NCBI GenBank assembly: GCA_910574455.1
Contig: CAJSYZ010000010.1
Location: 958,770 to 1,022,769, forward strand
Length of the DNA: 64,000 nucleotides
Source: Trichaptum fuscoviolaceum
Lineage: Eukaryota; Basidiomycota; Agaricomycetes; Hymenochaetales; Trichaptaceae
Direction: 5' to 3'
The notes beneath the pieces were generated by a model, which had not been told where the DNA came from, ran no database searches, and saw only the letters and a program-made list of their open reading frames with translations. Of this stretch, positions 1-10,744 are shown piece by piece (positions within the stretch are counted from its first letter, which is position 1; every line of letters starts with the position of its first letter). Made by a program: the position numbers and the translations under genes.

Positions 1-1382
1 GCTCTACAACCTTTACAACGTGAACTTGTGTTCGATATAGATATGACAGACTACGATGAGATCCGAACTTGCTGTAGTGGGAAGGGCATATGCAAGCGGT
101 GCTGGGGCTTCATCAGCGTGGCGGTCAAAATTCTCGACAATGCGTTGCGAGACCAGTTCGGATTCCGGCATCTTCTTTGGGTTTACTCAGGTCGACGTGG
201 TATTCATTGCTGGATCTCCGACGACGAGGCACTGCAACTCACGGACGACCAGCGGAAGGCTATCATGGGCTGGATCGATGTCATTAAAGGCGGCAGAGAT
301 ATGGCGAAGAAGGTTAATGTCCGTGTGCCCAACCGTCCTTTACATCCATCACTCCAGTGAGTCTACTTCACTTTAAAAACGTAACAGATAGTGGAGAACT
401 TAATGAAAAAAAAAATCACGGCATCGCCATCATGCAGGTCGGCACTCCAGATTGCGCGAAGCGAGTTTCCGGGTCTCGTCTTGCAAAATCAAGATTGTTT
501 TGCTGGGGAAGAGCAGACCAACGTACTTCTTGAGCTGCTTGGCGACGCAGACGTGTCCGCTCGATTAAGGCGGAAGTGGTCGGATGCCGACAAGAGTTCT
601 GAGGAGAAATGGGACGACGTGTTGCGCGAAAGAACGCCTAATTCCGTAAGCATCGTCTTCCCTCTCTCGGAGTCTTTCTCTTTTCCCTCTCTTCTCTGTC
701 ACTTCCGATAATTCCATCTGCCCTTTGCTCTTGAGAAAGTCTCTCACGGAGTGTATGTGATATTTGTTTCTCAATTGTTTCACTGACGCTACCGTTAAAC
801 TGTTTTTTCTATTGCCGACCATCCCTGACATAAAACAGCCGCTATACCGAGCAGTGGAGGACGTTGTGCTCCAATACACCTACCCGCGTATCGACAGCGA
901 AGTGACGAAGCATCGGAACCATCTGCTCAAAGCGCCGTTTTGTGTGCACCCCGCAACGGGCAGAGTGTGTGTGCCGGTCGATCCACGCCGTATAGACGAG
1001 TTCGATCCGGAAGCCGTTCCCACCGTCGGCCAGCTCTTGCGTGAGCTCAATGAGCTGAAAGCAGAGCCGACAGTATCGGAGGGGATGGATGTGGATCGGC
1101 AGAGTGGCGATCATCGTTCAGGTGTGTGGTGGAATTTGTCTTTTTTGTCTGATCATTGTTCATAACGGTTATGGTATAATTATATATAGACTGGGAGCGC
1201 ACCTCTTTGAAGCCTTACGTCGACCTTCTCGACTCTCATGTTCGAAGTTTGATAGAAGACGTAAGGCGGAGGAAACGGCAGCAAGGTTTGCTCCTCTGTA
1301 CCGCATATTGCTGTCACAAAGAACTGGTTGACTTATCTATCTTGCCGTTGTTTCTACAGGAGATATCTCACAAGACTTTTAG
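1..1382 (+). CDS. PRI1: DNA primase small (catalytic) subunit, 5'-truncated
   Basis: Catalytic subunit of DNA primase, which makes RNA primers within the polymerase alpha-primase complex. The window enters the gene in the middle of the catalytic core. Visible hallmarks are the metal-binding acidic motif FDIDMTDYD (translated from about nt 31), a cysteine-rich CCSGKGICKRCW segment (about nt 73-108) matching the family's zinc-binding cysteines, and SGRRGIHCW (about nt 187-213), the nucleotide-binding motif. I read exons 1-356, 438-645, 839-1121, 1190-1285 and 1360-1382, all with GT-AG introns and continuous phase. The last small exon gives a GDISQDF C-terminus instead of reading on to a stop at 1497. 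The conserved HLLKAPFCVHPATGR and TSLKPYVDLL blocks support the later exons. The start codon lies outside the window. Identity is clear; only the final intron is a judgement. Confidence 0.95.
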
Positions 1383-3809
1383 CGGACTGAGCATGAATCC
1401 GTTGCTACTCCCATCACCCTATTATGGCACCTGTGCTGCATGTGCATTGTACTTTGCGTTGACCTCTCAACCTCTATTGTGTGTATCCACTATGTAATCT
1501 ATACTCCCTTATCTTTTCACTTCTGTGCTTTGATAGATGCTTCGGAACCAAAACCAAGTTTGACTAGAAGAGCGACTCACAGATTGGTACTGTAACTAAG
1601 GAGAGAGGGACGCTACTCAAGCAAATTATCCATCGTCCATCCGACCATGCCGTTTATGTCAACACCATTCAGATGCGCCGTGCTGGGGCTGACGTACCCC
1701 GACCTTCTCCGCTGTCAAGAATCCAAGGCGTGAACTTGAAGTATATGCTTCCTTAGCTGCACAAAGTTGTGCCTAAAGTGAGCTGGAATATACCCGCGAA
1801 GAGCCCCATATCGGTTCCTAGATGATGATGATGTACTGAACTGCATCGATCCGTGTATCTAAGGTGTCTCTTCACTCTTGTGCCCTCGCACGGAATAGGT
1901 ACAAGACTGCAGTTTCCACGTCTCGGGCTCGGACATTCCACGGTATGCACGAGAGGATCCCGTTTAAAAGAGAGTCAAGCTCGTGCGTCATCGAGCCACA
2001 GGCACTGGCACGCTACTCTGACACTGAACGTAGATCAAAGGCTCTTTTATTGAACCAAATCAGTCCTCCCAAACCTCAAATCACCGGGCCGTCCCCTCTC
2101 ATCTCACACTCGCGTTCACTCACTGAATCACGCACGCAGTCGAAGCGGACATCTGGTCTCCCCGACTCTACTGGGAGAATCAGGAGCCCCCATGACCTCA
2201 TTGATCCTCCTTCAAAAAAGTTGTCAAGAGAAGCCAGGAGTTGCACAGGACGTGCCTGGTCTAACGCATGCCGAGCTCTCTCCGGGCGCTCGATTCGGAA
2301 ACTCTTGATGGCGCACATTGTATGGATAAGGGGGCGCTGCTTCTCATGTGGCCTTCCTTTTCTCAGAATACACCGGGAATAGGTCTGAGATGAGAGCTAT
2401 CATGTATGTGCAACCCTGCCCCCATATGCTCTCAGTGTTCGGTTGACGGGACAAATCTATGTATCGACGGACATTCACTGCAGGATTTCAGTTCTCTCGG
2501 TCCTCGGAGTACGAATGAGCCAAGGTAAGTGAATAAGATAAAAATTGGGTGTACTGCGTAGTCGAGTTAGCGTTGATGTCTGAGTTGACGGCATGCCGAG
2601 ACATGCCAGTGGACGAACGAGTAGGGACCGAAAGAAGGCGAGGCGCTCGTGGATTTGGGAACAGCGGAATAAAGATAAAGAGCTTACGCCAAAGGGCGGG
2701 TTCAGGAATCCCGACAAAGATTCTATCTTTCGAGGTGGAGAGAGTTCGACGGACCGCCGATCTTTGCACGCGCGTCGTCTGCCGCGATGGAGAGAGAAGC
2801 ATCCCAGCGGATGAAGAGCAGCTCTCCTTGTATTGTGGCGAGATATAGAGAATGGTGCGGCAGTATTTCACTGGCACATGTGTAGTGGGTCACAATCCAC
2901 CCGGCAGTGCGTGGTGGGAGGCAGTAAGAATAGGTAAGGAGAGGATTTGCATGTTTGTGGCGCGGGATCCGGACTTCGAACTGCACCTGGGTGCATACCA
3001 GGGGACGTCCGAATGAAGAGACGAGATGGGGGACGAAGGAGTTGTTCGGAGATAGACTTGAATGCACTGGTATACAGTTTGAGGAGATGACGCATTTGCA
3101 CATCTGGTGACTACTTCAATCAAATATTCTATTCAAGTTTTTCCGCTGCCACTGATAATCGCAGTGGGTGTGAGTTTGTTTTTTGAATTCTTCAATGAAT
3201 TCGAAATGCGCCTCGAGCTACGCCGCCATGAGTGGCATTGGCACGTGGGACCCACTGGGCTACACTGGCATCATGCTGAATAAACTGAATACAAACACAC
3301 TCAACCCATCACGATGTCCGACCCGTCCAATCAGCGCAGAACAAATTCAAGAAACTCAAAGACGTTCAATACCGATACAAAAAGACTTGACGGGTAGTCA
3401 GCTCGAAGCTGCACCCTGGAATGTAAGATTAGATGTCGATACAGAGATCATGGTAGGATGGAATGAGATAAATGAAGTGAGTTTTTTTAGGTCCCGAGTA
3501 AGGATTCGGATTTAATAGAGCAAGGAGCGTAAGAGACTGTAGCCTATACAATGGCTTGAGAGCGATACTACCCAATTACGTTCACTCCGATACAGTTTGC
3601 AGTACTCCGGCTCGATTCGTCGAAAGTGACTACTCTGAATACAATGCGATGTGCATACCGCGACATGGAGACGCCACATCTCCGCGGCGGGCCAACGATG
3701 AAGCGGGAGGTCAGCCTGAGTGCATCGCGGGAGTGGCTCGGTCACTATGCATGTATGTACCTTATAATGTATATAATGTGCGCGACTGGAAGCTGCAGCG
3801 CCTACTACA

Positions 3810-3827
3810 TATGTATGTATGTATGTA
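3810..3827 (+). repeat. (ATGT)n microsatellite
   Basis: Four to five tandem copies of the tetranucleotide ATGT/GTAT lie in intergenic DNA. An AT-rich palindromic patch with two ATATGTACATAT-like units follows at 3937-3960. No coding role is visible. Confidence 0.85.
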
Positions 3828-4360
3828 CAATACTTTCGGGATTTCCATGTTCTTCCGGTGCTCAAGACTTGGATCCCTCGTTGGCAAGCCCGCTCATCCC
3901 CGGGCCTTCCAAAATCACATTGATTTATCAAACGTTTATATATGTACATATATGTACATGCATGAATGATCATTATCCTTTTTATCCTACGATTTCTCAG
4001 TGCCAGTGGTATCAGCAAGTGATAGGCCGGGCGCTCGAAGTTGATCCCAACCAATCCGAGTCTGCTCCGAGTCAGGCTATCATGATCATGATCATTCCCA
4101 TCCATCAAATGCCTCAGGTCTCTAACTCTCTTTCACTGGCAGAACTCTCATCGGGCTCTCGGTGCCCGATCCCAAAAGGATGTACATATGCATGCAATGG
4201 CGCATATATCCTTCTTGGGTCCTAGATCCGGGTCCGGGTTGACGCGGCGAGTCGTTTACAGTTATTATGCATTACCAGTATGCACCCCGGTCTTTGGCTG
4301 TTGAAGACAAGAATGTCATTTTCATGTGTGCGTATGTGTGTGTAAGAGTTTTTTTTTCTT

Positions 4361-4372
4361 GGGGGGGGGGGG
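4361..4372 (+). repeat. poly-G tract
   Basis: Twelve consecutive G follow a T-rich run (about 4349-4358). Intergenic homopolymer; length may vary or be miscalled. Confidence 0.85.
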
Positions 4373-6339
4373 ATGAGTTGACTACAGCCCTGTATATCTC
4401 AGTCTGGTATCATAAGAAGAAGCGAAGCGTCTTCGTAAGGTTGTCCTTGGCTGTTTGTGTTCGAGGGTTGTGATAATTGTCTTCATGAGACTGAGCACCC
4501 TGTGTGAACGCCATCAGAACTCAGCATATGTGCCAAAGGCAGTACGTTGTGGGTTTGTGGTGGAGCGTAAATTCCAAAGAATCCACATGTATTATCAACT
4601 ATCACTGGCAAAGCCGTTCTTGCATGTCAGTCGACTCAGTCAACCTATACGGACGTGCTTCTTCTCACTCCCAGAACTATCAGCCTTCCCCCGATGACCT
4701 CGGGAGATTGAAAACGTTGGCGTCAAGGACTTCATAAGATGTATACTTTATGTACGTACCCCAAATTAAAGCCGGACTGGCGGTCCTCTCTCCGCCACCA
4801 CTGGCGCTCTCCACATCACCGTGGCAAGAGCGCATCTCTTCTGTTGGAACTCAGAATGCTAACTTGAACGAAGAACAGAAACATGACAACTCACGTACGG
4901 TAAAGCTACTCTGACGGCACGAGACTACACATACTATCATTTGCGAGGAGATGGTTTGCTGCAACCATTATTGTAGATGAACATACGCTGCAAAGCTCGT
5001 AGCAGTTGTTGCTGACCGACTCTCGAGTGACGTTTATGTTCTTGGAAGGTACCTGAGTAAGCAGTCTTAGCGCAAAAAGGAAAGCAGAATTACCCAACGT
5101 GCAAATCACGATCAAAGTGATCATTTTTTTCTTACATACCTGTCAGAGTGCGCGGGCTTTCTTCCCTGTCCAGCCAGACTTTATAGGATGTTTTTCATTT
5201 ACCGTGACCCTACGACGTCATGCCGTTTCGTTTCCGGAGATCGCCGGGGAATCAAGTTTCGTTCCGGATTTTCGTTGCGTCACCGATCGAACTCGTTTCA
5301 AGCCCGGAGTCGGAACCCGCATTAGAGAGCGCCAACATAAAGACACTGCTTACCTCCATCCGTCTCTCCTTCAGCTATCATGTCCTTCGTCCTGTCTCTG
5401 AGTCTCTCTCTTATCAAGCACTGACGGCCACCCGCCCTCAATTTATAGAAAGTTCCTGGAAACCCTCTCAGTTGGCACGAAAGGTGCACGTGGAAAAACA
5501 AATACTTGCTACCGTCGCCGAGTCGCATGGCATGTCCTGTCGACCCAGGGCTGTATAAGTTGAAGCTGTCGGAAGGACATGTCCTCGAGCACGCGTTACA
5601 GGGTGTTAGACTTGAGATCTAGAGCGCCGTCGGGGGCCCTACTATTGGCTTGGGCAAACGGTACGCGAGAGTCCGAGATGGCCATATGCTGCGCTGCCGG
5701 ACAGACAGACAGGCTTGAAGAGCAGTCTGACACTCAGTCTGACGCAGGATCGCCCGGTGCTGAGATGCGATCAACGAGCAGACATATATGTGCTGGCCGC
5801 CGGAAGAGCAGGATTGATGTTGCTGATGAGAAGACGTGCTGATGTTTCGCGATTGGATCTCCGATTGAAAGAAGCGGCAGCGTGTGAGAGAACGGTCTAG
5901 AGCTGTCAGGGCAAGGCACACACTAAAACGATGATCAGATCGCCTTGCGCCTTTTCCCTTTCCTTTATTCCCCACTCACCTCCTCCTCTCCCTTCACCTC
6001 CTCCTCCATCGTGCGTCCAGCATCTCCATCAAGCCTGCGCGGCGCTTTGCACTCTTTTTCTACTACGTTCTTTTCAGTTCCTTTGGGTGACTCGGCTGCT
6101 TGGAGGTCCACTGTCGACAGCTTCTAACGATCAACAAGAGGTGGCAATACACACAAGAAGCACCGAACGAACACAGGTTCTCATACAGAGAAAAATCTTT
6201 CATTACTATCAATACTATCAACGCAGAGCCTCGGGCTGAGACGTGGCGGGCTCAGGCTAATCATACGCCAACGGTCCTTCTCTGATAACATCTCGAGATA
6301 TAGAATCCGCGTTCTTGTGCGCGTGTGATCAAGAACACC

Positions 6340-7833
6340 ATGTTCACGCCGCCACCCTCACCCATGCCTGCCACGAAGCATATCGACAGCAGCGCATCCA
6401 AACTCGAGCGCAGCGACAGCGACAAGGACTCTCTGCACATCCCCGTCCTCCACCTCGACGGCGTGCCCATGCTCGACTCGGACATGGATATGGACTCAGC
6501 CTGGGAAGACGGCAGTAGCAGAAAAGAGCCAAGCCTTACTTCCGCGATGGATGGTAAACGACGTATCGGGCGTCGCACGCGCTGGACCGTCCTGCTCGTC
6601 CCAGCCGTGCTGCTCATCGTCGGCCTATCAAGCCGGCATCTCTGTCATAACGCAGCGCTGGAGGAGCTTGTTGGGCCCTCCCCCCATGATGCTTCTCTTT
6701 TTCACGGACTCGGGCACAGTAACAGCCATCACCTCAACAAGCGCCTGCCTCTTCCTGATCCTCAACCTCAGAGCCAAACACTTTCCAACTCCGCAACACC
6801 CACTGAATCCTCCCTCGTCACCGCCACCTCCCAATCCCCCTCCGCGACGACGCTGGCCCCGCAGACTTCGCAAACTATTCCGCTTATCCCCGACCCCAGC
6901 TCCCCTCCTGTACTTCCGACTCCGTTTCCCCAGCCATATGACAGTACGGGCGCGACGAGCAACCTCTCGACGATTGGCTGCCAGAACTTCTTTAATAACA
7001 TGACTCAGTCCTCTGATTTCCGTACATGTCGCCCCTTAAGTTTGCTTGAGCAGTTTAGCGACGATTTCATTCAGGTTAGTGTCTTATTTTCCATGTTTGT
7101 GATTTTTACCTTTTGCTTCACTCTCTATACTATAATAACTAGAAGTAGCTGTATCGTATCGTGCTGAGGTTGCGATTTTTCTCTTTTTCGTCCTTCCCCC
7201 TTCTGTTCCAGAATCTCACGCTCATGCTGCATACCATAGCAGGCCCAGACGAATCTCTCCGGGCTCAACACTCTTTTGTTCGGTACATGCAACACCGTCC
7301 CGTCCTTCGATACTTGTACGCAAAACATGGAGTCTTTCGCCTCGCTCCTCCAGACCGCCTGCTCCAAGGAACTCTCACAAGAAAACGCACTCGTCACACA
7401 AACGCTGCTGGGCCTACAAGCCTACCCAGTCGCGCGCACCGCGGGGTGCCTGGCGGACCAGAGCACGGGCGTGTACTGCTACGCATTTGCCGTGCACGAG
7501 GCGAACCCGGCGGACCTGTACCTGTACGGGCTCCCGCTGGGCGAGCCGGTGCCGGATTCGAGCACGATGACGTGCAGCGCGTGCGCGGGCTCGCTGTTCA
7601 GCGTGTATGCGGATGCATTACAGGTGGGGAACGCGAGTGCGAAGGGGCTGCAGTCGACGTATGAGGATGCAGCGAAGATGGCGGAGAGCAAGTGCGGGGA
7701 GGGCTATGCGCAGCTGGGCTTGGCGAGCGGCGCGATGTCGTTGAGGGGACTGGGAGCGCTGGGAAAGGATGGCTGGATAATGGGCCTTTGGGTCTGGAGT
7801 TTAGTGCTGGGCGTGCTGCTGATGATGATGTGA
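6340..7833 (+). CDS. DUF7729-type surface protein, two exons
   Basis: Fungal protein of the DUF7729 type; biochemical role unknown. Exons 6340-7074 and 7243-7833 give about 441 residues. The N-terminal ~85 residues are acidic and Ser-rich, followed by an RRTRW-flanked hydrophobic segment (about residues 87-105) that looks like a type II membrane anchor. A Pro/Ser/Thr-rich stalk of about 100 residues follows, then the Cys-containing domain (STIGCQNFFNN, FRTCRPLSLLEQF, FDTCTQNM, TAGCLADQ, GVYCYAF, MTCSACAG, SKCGEGY) with regularly spaced cysteines as in the family. The tail ends in a hydrophobic segment (MGLWVWSLVLGVLLMMM) compatible with a GPI signal or second membrane span. I chose the acceptor at 7242 because it keeps the Cys-rich frame open; the nearer acceptor at 7211 does not. 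Start ATG 6340 is the first in frame. Family assignment rests on recognition of the cysteine pattern. Confidence 0.8.
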
Positions 7834-10744
7834 AGATGTGACGATACTAGTCTGCTTTGTTGGTGGAAGAGATTGTCGATATGTTATGTCTCAAAACTCA
7901 CGAGTATGTGCGTAGTTTTTCTTTTTTTTTGTTTATAAGAGAGAATATGATTGATCTTATACCACAACAAGCAGACTCAGTGCCCACACCAGAATTGTCC
8001 ACTCCCTGTACTGCTTAGCACCTACATATAACGCTTACGACCTACGCCCACGTCCCTCGTCCATCATACCCGCCCAACACCGGCCAACGATATTAAATAT
8101 TCAATATCCTCAGGCGCGCTCACCCTCAACTTTGGCCTTCTCTCTTCTTCACTACCTCAGTCCTCTTTCTCTCTTGCTTTTTGGTTAGCTTTGGTTTGTT
8201 TCTATCTGTGTTTGGTCTTGGTTCTGGTCTTAGTCTTGTACAACTCTGTCACTTCACACTATCTCCTATCCATCTATCTCTTTCACGCTCTTTTCGCTTG
8301 GCTTTCTTTTTCGCATTTTTTCGGGATTGCTCTCGAGCGCATGCTCCTCATCTCTCTACCTTTCTTGCTTATTGGAACTGGCTGCTATTCATCCTTATCT
8401 CTTTGGCTCTGTCTTGGATTCTGTTCGTTGTTGAACTACTTACATACATATATCCCGCGTATCTATTGTCGTTTATATTCTGTTACAAAATCATCGTCAA
8501 TTCGCCATTCGCCAATCGCTAATCAATTCAGATGATATCTACTTGATGCTACCCCTCCCCCAACTTTTCGCACTTTGTTTTGTGATTGATTGAGATTGAG
8601 ATTACCCCAGATCCCCGGCCTCCCCTCCCTTCCCCCTCTATTGGGGTAATCTCCTTTTCATCTCACAAACATTTCTTCTTCCAGCCATATAACACAAAAG
8701 GATCTCATTTCAAAGTCACGACTTTCTGGGATAGCATAGATACACGGGCGAATTCCAGCACTTCATGTCCTCCCCCATATCGACCATCTTTGTACACAAC
8801 ACATACTTAGAATCCGAATGACTTATTTATTCGCATCGCTTCATATCATCTACCCGACTGCTCTATGCATGTTCTGCGGCACATACACATCGCAACGCAG
8901 CGATACGCGGGCGGGAGAAGCAGCCTGAGTTCTTTTGCTTGATGAAGTTCGTAATCTTACTTTTACCTCGGGCTCAGGCTCTCTAAGTTACATCAGATCG
9001 AATCATGTCCGAGGCAAATAAGCGCACACTGGTACATGCCAAGTCTGCTCGGAGGGCAGTGGTTGGTGGCTGGCCCGGGTGGTGTCACGATGGTGAAAGG
9101 GTAACAACGGTCGAGTATACCACGGGCGGTCGCGACGCCACCCCCCAAGCGAACCTGATTTATGAAAGGTCTAAACGAGAACTTGAATGATCGAGAGTGT
9201 CTTCTTAATTCTTGGTTCTAAGTTCTTACTATAATCCGAATCCTTGACTCCCCACCGACTCTTGACTCTCGACCGTGACCCTTGGCTTCTTCCATATTTT
9301 CGAACTTACGGGCGCACATTGCAACGCTGCGCACCGTGACCGAGGCCGTGAGGGCATTCGTTTGCGCGCACAGTGGTGTAGAAAGCTGGACTGTGATGTG
9401 AGCACCGAGAGCAGATATCAATGGAATTGAACGCCATCGAGGGGAGACTCGACGAAGGAAAAAAAACGAGACTGCCAGTGTAATGATATCATGATGTCCA
9501 GAAGACCGAATGCTTTGGTGTCTAAATATTCACAGTAGATACCAGTCATGGGTAACTTCGAAAGAAAAAAAGCAGAGGAAGGGCCGGCAGAAGCGGAACG
9601 CCGGCCACGCGCTGTCCTACCAATATCCACCTCCATAGAGTCGAGTCCATACATGCAATATATGGTGAGTACCTGCAGTACTATTCAGCCCGAAAAAAAA
9701 AAGACGCGCACACACGCAACGACAGGACTCACAAGTTCCGCATCCATTACTTTCATTTCATTTTCATCGCGTGCATACCCTTCATTTCTTGAGTTCTTGC
9801 GTTCTTGTGTTCCAAGATGCGAAGTGCGCGACCCGCTATGTTAAGTAGGCTATAATCCGTCCGGACTCCTGAAGGGGTAGTGTGCCGCACTGATGGCCTT
9901 GGGCCGGTGCGTCGACGGGTGGGTCAGTGGTTCTGATGGGAATAGGAAGGCCTAGAGTGAGTAGCAGATACAGATATAAACGTACCACCACCGCGCCCAG
10001 TGTTTGGGTATAGAACAGGAGTGGAGGATTAGACCTAGATGAGCTGTGTGTATCGTGGAAGCCCACGGCCGGTCGGCCGCTCGCTCGTTCCTTCGTCCGT
10101 CCATTCGTTTGCGTGTACGTGAAAAGAAAATAACCGAAGGACTCTTCGGTGGGATTTCAAGCTTCTGGTGCGAGGGGTTCAGTGAAGCTGTGCCTCGCAT
10201 CCAGCATCTGAGCGCCACAAAGGTCTTCCCTCTTGAAGACGCCGCGCGGAAGCAAGGGAAGCAATTCGTCCCGACAGAGTGACGGGAAAGCGTTGGAGCG
10301 GACAAAGTGTACATACATACATGTACGAGCTGCAGCCTGTGACAACGCGGCCATAGCCTTAATCCCGCGTCTCACGTACGAGTACCATCACGAGCCGAAC
10401 GAGAGAGTGGTCGATCCCCACTTGTGCCATAGCGAGCTGGGTGAAGATCAGTATAGCGAAATGAGTACCCGCACCCAGTTTTCATATTCCATCTTTCATA
10501 CGCCGTTAAGAAGGCGTGGTTCCGTCCCGCAGGCCAGGCATGCAAATCCGATCAAGAACACATCGCATTAATATGGCTAGATGGTTTAGACAAGAAACAA
10601 ATAGGCTGCAACGATGCACTCCAAGAAAAGGACACTGAGAAAGTCGAGATGAAATGAAGTATGCACGCCACATGCGACGCGCACGAGTAAGGTATCGATT
10701 ACCTCATAACATACAGATAGGATCTAACTCTCCATGACGACATA
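7834..10744. other. intergenic region, no gene recognised
   Basis: This separates the DUF7729 gene from the 3' end of the MFS transporter. The part from about 8130 to 8430 is very pyrimidine-rich on the + strand and carries overlapping hydrophobic open frames (8181-8535); I think they are composition artefacts, but the tract resembles the C/T-rich leaders seen upstream of fungal genes, so an unrecognised transcript cannot be excluded. One CACTGGCA-type octamer is present at 9473-9480. No tRNA or other structured RNA was recognised. Confidence 0.5.

Larger units (their letters stand above)
1383..6339. other. long gene-poor stretch
   Basis: I find no convincing gene here. Open frames up to about 170 codons exist on both strands (for example 1864-2382) but show no recognisable domain, no conserved splice pattern and no coding texture. 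The stretch contains seven copies of the CACTGGCA octamer between 2003 and 4610, a (ATGT)n microsatellite near 3810-3827, an AT-rich ATGTAC-type palindromic patch at 3937-3960 and a 12-G run at 4361-4372. The last part (about 5940-6060) is strongly C/T-rich on the + strand and probably belongs to the promoter or 5' leader of the gene at 6340. Confidence 0.6.

Noticed and set aside
1207..1497. Primase last exon read straight through to 1497
   Set aside because: The read-through adds a Leu/Cys-rich tail unlike the family; splicing at 1285/1360 gives a short acidic C-terminus in correct phase.
1864..2382. Open frame of 172 codons on the + strand
   Set aside because: No recognisable domain, no splice partners and an arbitrary residue mix rich in Arg/Ser; likely chance in gene-poor DNA.
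7161..7664. Alternative exon 2 of the DUF7729 gene starting at 7212
   Set aside because: It leads into a frame without the conserved cysteines; the acceptor at 7242 gives the proper domain.
8181..8535. Two overlapping hydrophobic frames that look like membrane proteins
   Set aside because: They arise from a C/T-rich tract, which encodes Leu/Ser/Phe in any frame; no charged flanks or family resemblance.
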